DNA of 64,000 nucleotides from Tanypteryx hageni (taxonomy: Eukaryota; Arthropoda; Insecta; Odonata; Petaluridae): NCBI GenBank assembly GCA_028673005.1, contig CM054118.1, positions 8,641,082 through 8,705,081 on the forward strand, in the 5' to 3' direction. The translations under genes and the position numbers were made by a program. Numbering within the stretch: position 1 is the first letter of the stretch; each line of letters opens with the position of its first letter. The notes under the pieces are model-generated. The model searched no databases, had not been told where the DNA came from, and saw only the letters and a program-made list of their open reading frames with translations. Shown piece after piece: positions 26,738 through 41,700 of this stretch.

Positions 26738-29700
26738 TTATTTATTTATTTTGTTATCAATATTATAGTTTGATTTTTTATTAACCTATATCTAGTGAAC
26801 CGTAAGGATGAGTAAACAGTATACACAACATTTTAGAAATGAATGGATGAAGGAATCAAAGTACAAAAATTGGCTTAGAAGAGTGGAAGGTGGTGACAGT
26901 AAGTGTATTTGTAATTACTGTAAGTGTTACATAGCTGCCAGAATAAGTGACATAAAGCGACATAGTAAAACTACTAAACACAAAAAAGCTGAGGAACCAT
27001 TTAGTTGCCAGAGACAAACGCAGTTGCCATTTGCAATTAGCACTGATGTAGGTTTGTGGATCATTTAAGTGAACTTTAAAGGATGCTTTAATGATTGCAA
27101 GGAAACAAAAAAACTAAAACTTAAGCGAACAAAGTGTACTGGAATTATTACAAATGTTCTTGGACCATATTTTAGAGAGGAGTTAAAAAATGACTTGGCA
27201 AATAACAAGTATAGTTTAATAATTGACGAATCTAATGATATTTCTGTCATAAAGTTACTGGGAATTGTCATTGGATATTATTCAGAGATTAAAAAGAAGA
27301 TTGTTGTAACTTATTTAGATTTGATTGAATTGGATGACTGCACTGCTGTTGCAATATGCCATGCAATTAAGGAATGCTTTAAAAAACATGGCCTTCATTT
27401 GCAAAATCTGGTTGCTCTAGGAACAGAATGCCTCAGTTATGACAGGTATAAACAATGGAGTATATGCAACATTACAAAAAGAAGTTCCACATCTGATACT
27501 TATAAGATGTATTCGTCATTCACTTCAACTTGCTGTGTCACATGCTGCAACTGAGTATTTGCCCAGGAATTTGGATTTCATGATCAAGGACACGTACAGT
27601 TGGTTTTCCAATTCATCGGTTCGTCAGGCTAAATATAAACAAGTTTTTGCCGCTATAAATGAAGGGAATCAACCTTTAAAGCTCATCCAGCCTAGCAGAA
27701 CAAGATGGATGTCAATTGAATTTGCTGTAGTGAGGATTCTGCAACAGTGGGAGGAGCTGAAAACCCATTTTGACATTGCAAGAAATACATACATCTGAAA
27801 TTCTTTATTTAATGTTTTGTGATAAGAAAAACTATGTTCTTCTTGTATTTTTAAAGCAAATCCTTGGGGAAGTGCAAAGGGTAAACAAAAAATTTGAAGC
27901 AGAAACACAAGACCCCACTAAGTTATTGAATGATCTTCAGCATCTTATTCATTCACTCAGCTCGGTCAATGTAATACCTAAAAAGAAACTACATTAGAGT
28001 GATTCAGTTAAAGATTTTTTAGATCCAAAGCCATACCTTGGTTATCAGTTTGAGAAGGAAGTCTCAGAATGTAAGTTTTCTGAATTAGAAGAGAGAGAGA
28101 TTAGAGCCAGATGCATAAAATTTGTTGAGAAACTAATACAGCAAATTAGACAGCATCTTCCTAATAATTTTCGTGCGCTGCGATCAATGAACTGTTTTAG
28201 CATAAATGAATGCCTGAAACCAATTAAAACTGAAATTTTAGAGCTTGCAAAGATTTTTAATGAGGATGCAGAAAGCCTGACCCACATTAATTTCCAATGG
28301 AAGAATTTAAGAAATATACAATGGACAGATACAATTTCCTTCTGGATTGAAGTTGCATCATATAGGGATTCTACTGCAGAAAACCCATTTGAACATCTAT
28401 CCCAATTAGCATTAACAGTGCTGACTTTATCACATTCAAATGCTGACGTGGAAAGAGTTTTTAGCCACATGAATATCGTAAACTCAAAATTGCACTCGCT
28501 TAAGTAAAAAGAGCTTAAGAGAGGTTTTAGTATAAAGTTTAAGTATGGACTTAAATGTTGTTACAATTATAAGTTGCCAAATGATATTTTAAGGAAAATT
28601 GGATCAATGGATACTTATAAAGCACCTGAAGATGAAGCATCTACATGAGAAGAAAATGATTGGGAAGTTTTGGAAATTGTTGATTAAATTATTTCAATGT
28701 AAAATTACTTTTTGTTTTTTAATTAAAAATAACATTTAATGTGTATAATTATTTTACTTTTCTTAACCGATTACTTGATGATTATTCCATGCTTTTCTTG
28801 GTGCTTTCTAAATCGTATTTAGCGCTTTTTAGTGCTTTTCGGCTGTACAGCTAGTGCTTTTCAAAAATTTTAGTTGGCAACTCTGGTCAAGGGGAGTATA
28901 TTGCACTTGAGCCAAAATGTCAGAACAATGGTTACATATAACAAAATAATTATAAAGAAAAAAGTCAGTAATTTTTTTCTGAAGAGTCCAATAGAGCTGT
29001 GAAGAACCTGTCTATTGATTGCTAGTTGGGTAATCATCCAATATACTTGTCTGGACTGAGATATCACTGAGTTTAAATCATTGCAGCATTGCCAGATGCT
29101 AAAAACCAAACCCAGTAAAGATCAAAAAGTGTACATAGTATTGTTTAAGGAATTTCTTTTTACAAAAGTCATTATAATGATCATATTTTTTCATACTGGG
29201 ATGAATTTTTATTGCGCTACACCAATATTTTCGTTACAATGATATTCACTAAAATGAAACATTTTTACATAATGTTACATAGTAAATTGGTAGGGAACGG
29301 AAAATAATTTCATTTTACTGAATATTTCATTATGCCAACATTTTACTGTACATTACATTACATTACAACTATGGCAACTCCTAGTAGCAAAATGAGGTAC
29401 ATTTCCTAGCTGAAGATGCTGTTAGAACAAGTTTGCCAGTAGAACTGTATCATGGTTTATCAGAATGCATTCAGCTTGAATTTTATTTTAGGAGCTACCC
29501 TGCTTTGACATACCACATCACCAACAGGCATTTCTTAATGATCACACTGAGAAATCTTAAACATAAATATAAAGTTATATTTCAATGAAATTAATTTTAT
29601 TCTCAAAATTTAATCAAGAGAAAAATCTGTTTCAAACCATGCATTGGTTTTAACAGAACAAATAATGCCTCTATTTTCTTGCCATAAAATTTATTAGCAA

Positions 29701-32700
29701 ATTTCCAGAAGCATGAGGCTGAATGGATAAATAAACAGGTTTCACATCAACAGTGACAACTGCAGAACTTACCCGAAGGTTCAATCAGCTCTCCACGAAG
29801 TGTCACAACACGATGCCGGGTGGCTCCAAGACCAATTTTTGTTGCGAGTTCTAATGTTGGGGTCACAAGTGTTTCACGGAGACCAAAATAGAATGCTGTT
29901 GCGAGACGTTTATCACTGACTTTGATGAGATCAAAGAGTCGAGGAATTTTATCAGGCCTGGAAATAAATCTGAAATTGAAGTCTACTACAAGACACCCTC
30001 ATATTTTTTAACATTATACAGTTATACATATGAGAGAAAGGAGACTACGGAGAAAAATTGAAATTTACAACTTAATTTTTTTTTATTCTTTAAATCAAAC
30101 TCCTTATCCATATTATTTGATTATAAATTTAAATTATACAATTATATTGTTTGATACCTCTGCAATGGAGTTTCACAGTAAGTTCGCCATTTCTCCATCT
30201 TCTCCAGAACGATTATATTCACTCTTCCTATGCCAGTTGCTTTCAAGAAATCAATACATTTCTTGGCCGTATCCACTGTATCAACCACCACAAAATCAAG
30301 AGGACCACAAGCAGTTGATACTGCAATGTCATATTTAGCATCTACCATTCCTAAGTCACCCTGAAACAAATTCAATTTTCATGAAAACTTTTAAACAATT
30401 AAAGAGATAAAAACAAGTTTTAAAATTCAATTAAATTTTGAAATTATATAAAACCCTAGAAGCTGCAAAAGTAGAGGCATAAATGGGCCAAGATTTTGCA
30501 TCCTAGCATAGCTTAATTATAATAATCCAAGAGTTGGTTAGCCAAAAATACACACACAATAATAGCATAGTTCAATAAAAACATTGCCAGGCTGGAATTC
30601 AGCCCTAGACCAAGAGATATTCAGAATACTATAACTTTGTCCAATTTAAAACCAATTTGCTCACAATTTTCATTTATAGCACAGATCATTATTGACCCTA
30701 AATTCCACTATACAGTAAGTCCCCGCTATATGTCAGAGACGCATTCCTAATAACTGTGACTTATAACAAAACAACGTACACCCACTCCCTGATTAATTCC
30801 CTTAATTGGTGCCAGGAAAATCGAGCACTAACAGAAACAGTGCTATTTGGAACACAGACTTCCATAAGAAATGAAGTTAAAGGATTTAATTCATCCCTGA
30901 GATTCTATTAATGAAAATGAAAATAGGTAGTATTATATAAATAATACACCAAAGTATTCTTTGTTAAACATATTACGTAATGTTGGGAATAATTTTGAAA
31001 CAGGAAAAAAGTCTGCTATGACCGGGTCTTCCACTTGCCGGGCAGATATTCTCGTTTCTGAATGTGGATGTTTTCTTGGTTGGGATGGAACTAGCCAAGC
31101 TAGTATCAAACTGCCCCAACGGATGTCCTCGAAGAGATACAGTGAAGAAAACTCCTCCCTCTCAAATGGTGAGATTGTCAAGCAAGAAATTGATGGAATA
31201 AAGTGATCCGAAGATCCTATGCAGACAGGCATAAGCTGTAAAGTTGAGAATAATTTTGAAACGAGAAAAAAGTCTGCTATGACCGGGAATCGAACCCAGG
31301 TCTTCCACTTGCCGGCCAGATATTCTGCCACTGAACTATCGTAGCAGATCAATTTTCTCATTTCTGAACGCAGATGTTTTCTTGGTTGGGACAGAACTAG
31401 CCAAGCTAGGATCAAACTGCTCCCCAGAATGGAATCATGGACACCTTAAAGGTGTATTTCCATCAAAACCTGTCGAATTTTTTCATGATTGCAATACTTT
31501 CTCAATATACTACGTATATGAGAAAATAAAATAGGGGCTGCGTTCCTGGCAGATATTTTGTGACACATTTGTATCCCAAATAATACATATCAATACAGTA
31601 CATTAGACATACTTTGTTAAAACAAATAAATAACATTAATAACTACAAAAAACTCACCTGGGCTTATACAATTTTTTCTACTTCAAAATCACCGTATTGA
31701 ATGTAAAAATAAATAAATATGTGAGCTGCGTTTGGCGTGAAGTTGTGAAAAGATTTTTTTAACAACCTTATACACCAAAAAAAAATATATATAAAGGTAA
31801 TACTGCTGATAGTACACACACCTATCTGGTTTACAGAAAATTAACTCTCTCCAGGGACCAAAGTATTATGCATGCGAGTTTGTGGAAAAAAGATTCTGCA
31901 CCAGGGACTCACGTGCACACACAAACACACACACAAACAGAAAACCAGGCAACTACACCAGTATTAACCCTAAATACGTATTTTGACATCATTGTCAGTA
32001 CAAAAATTAGGGAATGAATGGTAGACAGGATACAGAATCTATATAGGTTTCAAGGATATGTTGTGATTGGTGGGATGGGTTGACGGTTGGTTATGAGAAC
32101 AAAGGGAAAGGAGCATGTCCTTGGTGCCCAGAACGGAGTCATTGTTCATTATTTTATCTTTGTGTCGGTGAATGTATATACTTTCATATAGTTTCTTTGT
32201 GCTTACAATGTGTCTAAGTAGTGTAAGGTCCTTAATTGTAGATAGGGTGGGCTGTGTGTACAATGTGTTTAGCAACACTGGATTTGTTGAAATTTCCGTT
32301 TTTGAAATATGATAAATGTTCTTTAAATAGAACATTGTTTCCTCGTTGTTTGTCCTATATAGAATTTGTCGCATTAGCTATATTGTATTTATATAAACTC
32401 TGGATTTGTTGTGATAGAGAACTTTGTCTTTAGCATGGCCTAGAAAATTGCTTAGTTTGTTAGTTTGTGCATGTTAATTTGAAACCATTGTTTATGAAAA
32501 CCTATTTAGCCCACATGTGTAAGGGAGGTAATATGGGATTTTTATGTATTTTGTGATAATGTTTGGTTTGGTTTTGAGTGATGTAGTGGATTTCTCTCAG
32601 GGATGAATCCTCCATGGAAGCAAGGGAAGCATTGCTTACAAATCAGAAATTAAAATAATAACAACAGTAATAACAATAAAAATTATTCATTCACAAATGA

Positions 32701-35700
32701 AATTTAAGAAGCACACCTTTAGTAAAACTGTGTGACTGCACGTAATTTTAAAAATCCAACTTGACAGCTGGCGCCACACAATGGCCAAAAATAACATTAC
32801 TAGCATACTAGGAAGCAAGAATATTATTGCGAACATGTCAATGAGCCATTCACTGTAGTACACAGCCGGTGACTAGACGTCTACTCAAATCATTTTACAG
32901 TTTCAATAAGTCGCAATTCGACCATTTCAAGTGAACCTCCATGATTATAGAAGTGTTTGTGTCATAATAGTGCATTAACAGATATTATTTCCAAGCATTT
33001 TGGCTCAGATAGGAGGAATTTCGCAGTTTTTCTCCACATAATAAAGTACGGAGTGGAAGCAATTTTAAAATTGCAAACATGAGTGAACCGAGTGCGTTAA
33101 ATGCTTCTATTGTGCTTTCAAGCAGCTCTGGTAAGGTTTCATGTTGTGCAGTCTGTAATTTATTAACAAAAAGTTATTCATCGAACAATTTTCAGGCAAA
33201 GAGTAAAATTATCCAAACAGGTAGGCCAAAACCTCGTCTAAATTTAAATATAAAAATGAAATCATGCACAAGACATTTTAAGGTAGATATTTATAATAGT
33301 GTCGAATGATTGACTGGATGTAAGAGCAAAGCAAAATTATTTTGTTGGCGGTGCTTGCTTTTTGTGAATGAAAAAAATGTTTGGACTAAAACAGGATTTT
33401 CTGATTTAAATAATTTTCATAAGGTAATAAAGAGACATTCGATAAGTAAAGAACATTTACAGTCATTTCTTCAAGAAAAAACATCTGGAAGAACTCGAAT
33501 AGAACATGTTTTAGATAAGCAGTTGGAAATTACTCATCGCCAGCATAACGAAGCAGTAAAGAAAAATTGGGAAATGTTAAAAAGATTTATTGATATTGTT
33601 TGTTTTTTGGAAAAGATTGAACTTGGCTATTGTGTTCATGACGAATCCAGTGACTCCGTAAATAAAGGAAATTACGTGGACTTGGTTGAATTGGTTGCTA
33701 ATGGGATGATCGATTCTTTGGTTCCTCGGTTCTGCCGGTTCTCTCAAGAACCAAAATAACCAGAACCGACTGTTTATAATCCGGTCCTTCGGTTCCAATC
33801 CTTATTTTGACAAAAAACAAAGAGTTGAAAGATGCACACATCATGCATGCATACATGCACGGCAGAGGCGTTCTTTACGATTTATACAATCATGTCAAAA
33901 AAGATACATATTAATGGCTTATTATAATATCTACAAACTGAAATGTCAGTAGTGATGCCGAGAAAGAGTCGAATTTTTGATTCACCGACTAATTTCCTCA
34001 TCAATTGTAATTAATAAAACAATCGACAATTATTTAAAACTTACCTCACTGGAATAGTAGTAATGTAATTTTTATGTTCACGTTCATTCCGTCATCGTAA
34101 ATTACCTATTTCTTTTCACTTACGAACACTGTCTAAATGTTAAAAATAGACGTATTTATGTTAATTTCTTCATCGTAGATTATCCATTTTCCTAATGTTG
34201 CGTGCTCGCAAAAAAAATTAAATTAATTAGGTATTTACAGCAGATATTGTTTACATCAGTTGTCATGAAGATTGTTTTTGTTGACAGCAAAAAAAGGGTC
34301 CAAAGTGAATTACGACTTTCTTGTTTGATTTTCTTGAAATCTGCTACTCCTTTGATAAAAATGTACTTAACAAAACATATGCTATTTGATTAGTTCTACA
34401 AAGTTCTTTAAAGACTTTTTCATTATAAGTTATATTGTATGAAATATAAAGAACCTGTAAAATGGCACTCCCAACTGGGTCACATAAACTATTTATATAA
34501 TTTTCTTAGTTCCTTTGGCCCTATGTCCTAAATACCAAATTCCATCTACATCCGCCCAGTAATTTCTACGTAGTTTCGCCCATCTTAATTTGGCATCAAC
34601 AACGTCACTGTTTTCTTTAATCACAAAACTCGTAATTAGAGAACTATTTTCAAACGTCTGGTTCCTCTTGTGACATTCTGTTGTCTTGTGGTGTTTGAGA
34701 TCTTTTAAGCCTCCTTTTGATATGTCGAAATCATAATTATGGACAGTGTATGTTGCCGAGAAATCAGTTTTTCCTTTTATTAACCACTTTTATTTCTTTT
34801 CCCACTCAACCTTGTACTTCTGTCTATACAAAGACCTGTCAATCGAAGAATTATATTTTTTATTCATATTTTTATTTATTTGAGGAATAGAATAACTCAG
34901 TAAAATTATTCTTTTAGAAACATTAGTGAAATACGATATGAATTTTTACGACACCAGACAGTACTACGGACTAGTATCAACTATGTAGTCAAATTTCTAG
35001 GTGGACACTGCACGTGCCAGGAAGCAACATGACGTGATTCATGGGTCATACTGGAATCCCCTTCAGTGCTGCGATCTAGCAAATTTGTGACGACTTTGTG
35101 TTTGAACTATATAGTTTCTTAAAAAGGCCATGGTGACTAATTGTAAATCTAGTGAATCAATTTAGCAATATTGCTGATTCTAGTGACTGGCTGTACGTGC
35201 AGTGTATATATGCATTCATACAAATACCAAAAAGAGAGTTAAAGAAAAAATATAAATATTCCTTTGATTACCGGTGTAGTTCTACAGCTCAGTTTCACAC
35301 AATAAGCAGCGAGTTTGTGCACTTTCAAATTATATTCGTACGTACTCACGAAACAATTTCACCGAACCGTATATTGTTAACACAATTCGTATTATTTGTA
35401 TATAAATACTAATTATCTCAGAATTTCTTAGTAGTTCATGTACTTTTTATGCGAACAGCTCAGATAAGAACCAAGTTTAACCTTATAAATAAATATCCGT
35501 GAATCATGGAAATGTCTCAGTTTTTCGTCAAAAAATCCGTGAAAATTGATAAAAGCGATGAAAACGGCAGCCCTGCGCTATATGTAACTATTGTAAAGCT
35601 AAAATTTCCCATGGTGTATGAAAAAGCACTTCTAACAGAACCGAAACCGAGAATCAGATTAATATAACCCGAACCGGGAAAAAGTGGAACCGTCCCATCC

Positions 35701-38700
35701 CTAGTTGCTAAATACGATGAAACATTGGGAAACCATTCGTAACATTCCAGTGTTTCACGGCACATTCAGTGCAATACAGAATGATTTAATTTCTTGTGTT
35801 GCCCAAGTCACACTGCAAAAAATTAAACAAGATATGTTCAACTCCCTCAACAACAGTTATGGAAATTTTTTCGACATAGCTGCTTTGTGTTCTGAACTTT
35901 CTGTTGTATATAAAATAGAAGATATTGATAAAAAGAGTGATTTGCTGTACTCTACCCATTCTAGAGTTCTGTTCTCCTATCTGGTGCACTGCATCCCAAA
36001 CCATCCTTAACCATTTAAACAGACACTTGAATTTCTTTCTCGCCATAGTCCGTCACCGGATTCCCTCCTTCAGGAACTTATCCCAAGATGAGATACTATC
36101 CTACCTAGGTACTTGCACCCTTCCTCACAGGCATTTAATTGCTGACCTGTAATTCCTCCATGCAATAATGAATGACCATATTCGCTCCAACGAACTCCTA
36201 CCCTGTTTTTCCTTTCATGTTCCCCCTCGCCCTACACGCAACCTTAACATCCTTCACCTTCCCAATTTTCGCCTTTCCATATTGCAGAGATCCTTATTCT
36301 ACCGCATTCCATCAGCCCCAAACTCCTTAACCACCAATCATCTCTCCATTGACTTGTTCTCCTTATCTCGCACCTTTAACTCCGATCTTAAACATAACAT
36401 CAGACCCTAGCATATCTTACCCCATGTCCTGCTGCCTCTTTCTTTTAATTATTATGTCATATTTATTATTATGTTGTCATTTATTTGGTTGCTATATTCC
36501 AATGTAAAAGGCCAAACATGGCTGTTTTTGGATATTGACAAATAAATAAATATCATTTCATTAAAGAAAGTGGTTTAGACAAAGCTTACTCTCAAGTGGC
36601 AAAATTATGTGAATTAGTATTGACAAAACCTGCGATCAGTGCCTCAACTGAACGGAGTTTTCCAGCTTTCAAACGTATCAAAACATTTGTGAGGAATTCC
36701 ACAAATCAAGAAAGACTCAAATTTATCAATTCTATCAATCGAAAAAGCCCTCATCAAAGAAGTTTCTCCAAAACCCGTGTTCCATGATAATGTCATTGCA
36801 GAATTAGCAAAGAAGTAATTCTTTTGCATTTAAAATAACAAGGTAAGATCTGATTTTCATAATTAATTGCTTCCGTATCAAAATATCTCAGGATTCGCCA
36901 CTGATTTCTCTAGTTTTAATTTGTGACATACAGTGGAATCCTGATTTAAGGTTTCTCCATTTAAGATTTTCCTGCATCTAAGGTTGTTTTTTGTGGCCCC
37001 AACCAAAGCTCCATATAAATAATGTATTATATTACCCGCTTTAGAGTTTCTTGATTTTGTGAATTGCCTACATTTAAGGGACAAAATTCTCGTCCCTAGA
37101 CAGACATCACCTCAATTTATATATTAATATATATTATTATATATATTATGCGATGCAACAATATATTATTTAGTGGAGTTGTAATGTAATAATTCACAAT
37201 ATCCATCAACGACACAACACATACCAGCATTGTTACATTAAATAAAATCAAATAATTAATATTTTGTCGTGCCGTGTTTTGTCAATCCACCTTTAGTCCT
37301 TAAGTCATCTGTTACATATGTCACGAAAGATGCGGTGACATAATTACGTGAACATGGATTTTTTTTACGCTTCGGTTCCAAAGCACTCGCTTGCTAACAT
37401 GATGTGTTAGCTAGTTGTGCCAATCGTGTGTACTACGGCCATATTTGCCATGTTAACCCAAAAGGAAGACAATCCCCCAAAAAAGAGGTTTATTCAGATC
37501 AATGCTTTTGTTACATCGAGGATATGTTATTCAAACTTCAGGTGTACTTACTCGTCTGTCACTGGAACATTTCTTTACACCACACAAGATAAGCAATTAT
37601 ATTTGTGTATTTCACATAGTGCCGAGATGTAACAAATGTCCTTAAAATATAACGACTATAAGGATGTGAGAAATTCCAACATCTGCTAGCTCTGTTATTT
37701 TGTGCGCAGCAATGTGCATGCATTACACGTGCTGACATGTCTACCAATGCTCACCGCACTAATTCATTGATGGATCAATTATTCGATGCTCATTTAAATT
37801 ACAGCAATCCCTCCATATTCGCGAGGTTAAGTTCCTAAAAAACAGTACGAATATAGAATCCACGAATATAGATAACAAAAGGTATATGGGAAAATTGAGG
37901 TTAGGGGAAAAACTACCCTCCGTTCGTATAGTAATAACATATTTTTAAAACTTATCTTTGGTAATTGTATGCATATCATTTCTTTTGAGATAAAACACTC
38001 CTTATTTGCTTGCATAATTCACGCACCCTTGCTTCTTGACGCAGAATTAACAAAACATAATTAGAGAAGAGTGAAAAATAAATTTTTCCGCTCTTCTCGC
38101 ACTTTTCTCGGCACTCTTTTCACTTCCTCTGCGTTTTGGGGTTGTAATCAAAATATGATTGCAGGTAAGTACAAAAAGAATGTAGAAACTACAGCTAAGC
38201 ACACATGTGAACCAGTGGCATAAGAGGGATGCTACGACATATTCTCATGAAAGATATCTTTCGATTGATGGCTGGCCAGTAATACTATACAACGTAGCAT
38301 GCTCTAAAGAACCCCACATTTAATTAAGGGTAACATGAACTACATTTTACCTACTGATAGAAAAAAGAGAAAGTGAAAAAAAAACATTAAATGATGATCT
38401 TACAAAGGCGAAATACTGAAAAAAAATTTAATGTTTTTTATCAGGCAAAGTGTTAGGTTAGACTTTAAGCTCAATAACTAGAAGCTTATAATTTTTGCCA
38501 TCTAAATGCTACCAATTAAAATATACATTTTTGAAACTTTTCTGTATAGGTAATGTTTTTAATTATATTTTATCAAAAGTATTTTTTTTAATCAAAGCTA
38601 TTTCATTTGCTCTCACGAAGAGCAACCTACTGGTCAGCCCAATATTTTTACTTAATTGGCAAATTGGACATCTGTTTACCATACAAATAATATAAAATGA

Positions 38701-41700
38701 AGCTCAATACCTTTTGTCTTCTAATATAATTATTCCTGATCTTATCTGAATTGAAATATTTTACCTCTGCTATTGTTTCAGTCGCTTGTTTATCAACAGC
38801 TCAATCTGAAGATTCATCTTTGTATACAATCAGTTTACAATTCATAATGAAATGTCTCATAAACATGCTACATATAGAAAGCTGGTCCATGATTTCTCTT
38901 CTATTCATCGTTCAAGTTACACTCTAAACAAAATATCGTTCAAGTTACACTCTAAACAAAATACTTTTATTATATGAAAATGATATAGTTGTCTAGAGGA
39001 TTCACACCCTGTTTCATATGTTTTAGCGAACAAACAGTGTACTGGGGTTGGCAAGTGAGATTAAGTGAATTAACCTTCCGTGAACATTGAAATTTGCTAC
39101 AATAATTTCTGCACGAATATGGAGGGTTTACTGTATCTCTGATAATCCATAAAAGCTCTATTATATCATGCATTCATCATTGTAAACGAACTTGAAAAAT
39201 TAAAACGATCTGCACGCTCAGTTGATTCCTGCTGTACGTCACTAGGGTGTTTATTTACATAGGAGTTATAGGAAAGTGTGTCCCGGAAAAATTAAGGATC
39301 GTAAATGCACTGCTAGGAGATGCAATGAGAGTCACAACCAGGAAGAGACAACTTATTTCACCTCCAAATCAAAAGCTTGACGAATCATCTTCACTGGAAC
39401 ACTTGCAGTATGATTTTCAGCCATCCTCGCTCCGTGAGATCTTATGAATGAAAAAATTGATCGTAATCGCTTCAGAAATCAATCAACACCAAAAGAGGCG
39501 AGGTTTCTGAGCAGTCTAGATAGAGCATCCAAGGTCATAATTCAAATTAGGCGACTGTATTTTTTCGCTAACTGTGCATTACTTCTCATGGTTACTCATC
39601 CAGTAGGATGAGCGTACGTTTACAATCCCTGCCGGATCCAATATCATCTGCCTCTTTATGCATTTGCCATCTCCTGCAAGTCATTTGCCATTTAATGTAG
39701 AGCATAGATTTTAATAAATGGTTCTTTCTTCTTTTTCAGATTTGCTAACTGGAACCTACAACGTGTCTGAAATTTCCATTTTTTTATTCCATATAAAAAG
39801 CCTGTACCTTGACAGGAAACTTACCTTTCAATTAATCTGTACTCTTAATATTTGTTTCAATTAATAATAATTTGATGTTAATAAACTGCCATTTACTGTT
39901 TCAATTTCAGACTATCCCCATTTAAGGTATTACTCGATTTAAGGTACAAAAATCTCGACTGTCAGACAAACAGTAAATGGGGATTCCACCGTATTTTCTG
40001 TATTAAATTGTCAATGATTTTGGTGTTATAACCGTTGGTTATGGCAATGTGTTTTATATGTTTTAGTTCATTGCAGTAAACCGGGTAGGTGTGCATGTGT
40101 GTACTATCACCAGTATTTACTTATTATTTTTTTTTTGTATAAGGTAGTTAAAAATATTTTTTGCTCACCGTACAGAAGATTCATCTGATTGCAAACAAAC
40201 ACAAAAATCTTTCACAGTTATGAAATTATAATATTGGTATTTTTATAAAAAAATTCTGGAAAGGTGCATTTGCTCAAAATGAAGATACCAGCTTATCAGC
40301 GAAAACACATAAGCAATGAATGAAATTTCTGTACTTACATTAGTAAGTGAAGTTAAAAACTGTCTAACACTGCTCACACATATTTGGTCATTTGGTAGGG
40401 AGGGGACCCAGACGGGGTTGCAAAATGAAATTAAACACTAAATAATTACATAAATAATAATAATAATAAATAGGAAATTAAAAAGGCAAAGAGGGGATTT
40501 TAATTATAGTAATAATTAATATACCATGATCGGAATCCCTGAAACGCAACTTATAACGAAACATGTTCCTTAACTGATTGAAGACATATGCAAAACAATG
40601 TATAGCAGGACGATTTATAGCAGGGAATTACTGTACTACATAACTCAAGCATTAAATGGGTATAATGTATTTTGTAGTTCATATTATCTAAAAAAATCCA
40701 TTTTTTCCATTCCATTCTTCCATGAATTAATTTTGTTTGTGTGTATTTCTGGCTAATCAACCTCTTGGATTATTATAGCCATTATTCCTTCCACACCAAA
40801 CACACTCACAAGGGGGGAGGGAAACCCGGTGCTGGGATTAGCCTACTCTTTATGAAGAGCACCAAGGGGACCAACTGCTTAACATCCCTTCTGAAGAACG
40901 GAGCGCTGACTTGCGCAATCTCCTCAAAGCACCAAGTAGGGAACAGGGCGATCCCAGGTTCAAAAGCCCGACCTCCGTCAGATTCAAACCAGGGACCGCT
41001 GCGTGGAAGGCCAATGCCCCAATCACTCCACCACCACCACCATGAATTAATGAGCATCTAAATTTTCTCTGGTTCACATATTTTTCTCACTACCTGATTA
41101 AATCTTCTCAAAAATACTCAAACACTTTATATACCGATCAGCAGAAAAATACCCCCCATAACAACACCCAAACATTTTAATAATAGGCCAATCATTTTCT
41201 GATATAATTTTTCATTTGATGCTATAGTGATTGCCTAAGATATAACTTTTTCCATAACTTTTCAAGTTGAATTTATAATTTTTCAAGCTAATAAATCATA
41301 CCAGGCGGCCAAATATTCCAGGAATGCGTCCCGACCTCTTCTCAGCAATTAATGCATCCAGGACTCTGCCACGGCTCACATTTGAGCTCATTGCTGTTCT
41401 CATTTCCTCAGCATTCTGTCTTACTTTCTGCAATTCACTTGATGTGATGGCCTCTTCTCTTTGGACATTTTCCAACTCGGTCTCCATGTCACGCATTGAT
41501 TGTTCCATTCGGGGAACTTCTTTGGTCAGCTCTGCTACTTCACTATAATAACACAATTCTATGAGTAAATACAAAGATGCTAAAAAGTAAATACTTCACT
41601 AATCAACCCTTTGAGGTCCAATTACCATATTTACTCATGTAATACCTGCACTTTTTTCTCTAAAAGTTCCCATCAAAAAAGGGGGATGTGGACATTACAC

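Larger units (their letters stand above)
33079..36830 (+). pseudogene. hAT-type transposase (TTF zinc-finger/DUF4371 class), interrupted twice
   Basis: Start [20 protein letters not shown]; zinc-finger region [20 protein letters not shown] with [20 protein letters not shown]; then [41 protein letters not shown] hAT MITE interrupts it at 33702-35703. The protein resumes [12 protein letters not shown], and a further internal part is deleted ([20 protein letters not shown]). A LINE fragment interrupts it at about 35950-36552. It ends with the dimerisation region [40 protein letters not shown]. Stops are at 33307 and later. Confidence 0.85.
30713..40633. mobile_element. Pogo-type element ends enclosing a 9.9-kb nest of insertions
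   Basis: Left end CAGTAAGTCCCCGCTATA and right end (reverse complement) CAGTAATTCCCTGCTATA are each next to TA. Subterminal segments 31750-31845 and 40078-40165 are also inverted copies (GATAGTACACACA...), which argues that both ends belong to one element. Between them lie a duplicated SINE, a Penelope-like remnant, a hAT transposase with two insertions, and another Tigger with a MITE inside. Confidence 0.6.

Noticed and set aside
31275..31346. Functional tRNA-Gly gene
   Set aside because: The anticodon stem is mispaired and the loop has no Gly anticodon; the unit is duplicated with deletions, as expected for a SINE remnant.
30933..31415. A 160-residue frame on the minus strand
   Set aside because: It reads through the duplicated SINE-like segment; the apparent internal repeats of the protein are the two DNA copies.
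41607..41620. CCCTTTGAGGTCC after AATCAA as the left end of the piggyBac at 43-48 kb
   Set aside because: CCTCCAAGGAC at 43422 matches the right terminus better and is followed by the shared subterminal motif.
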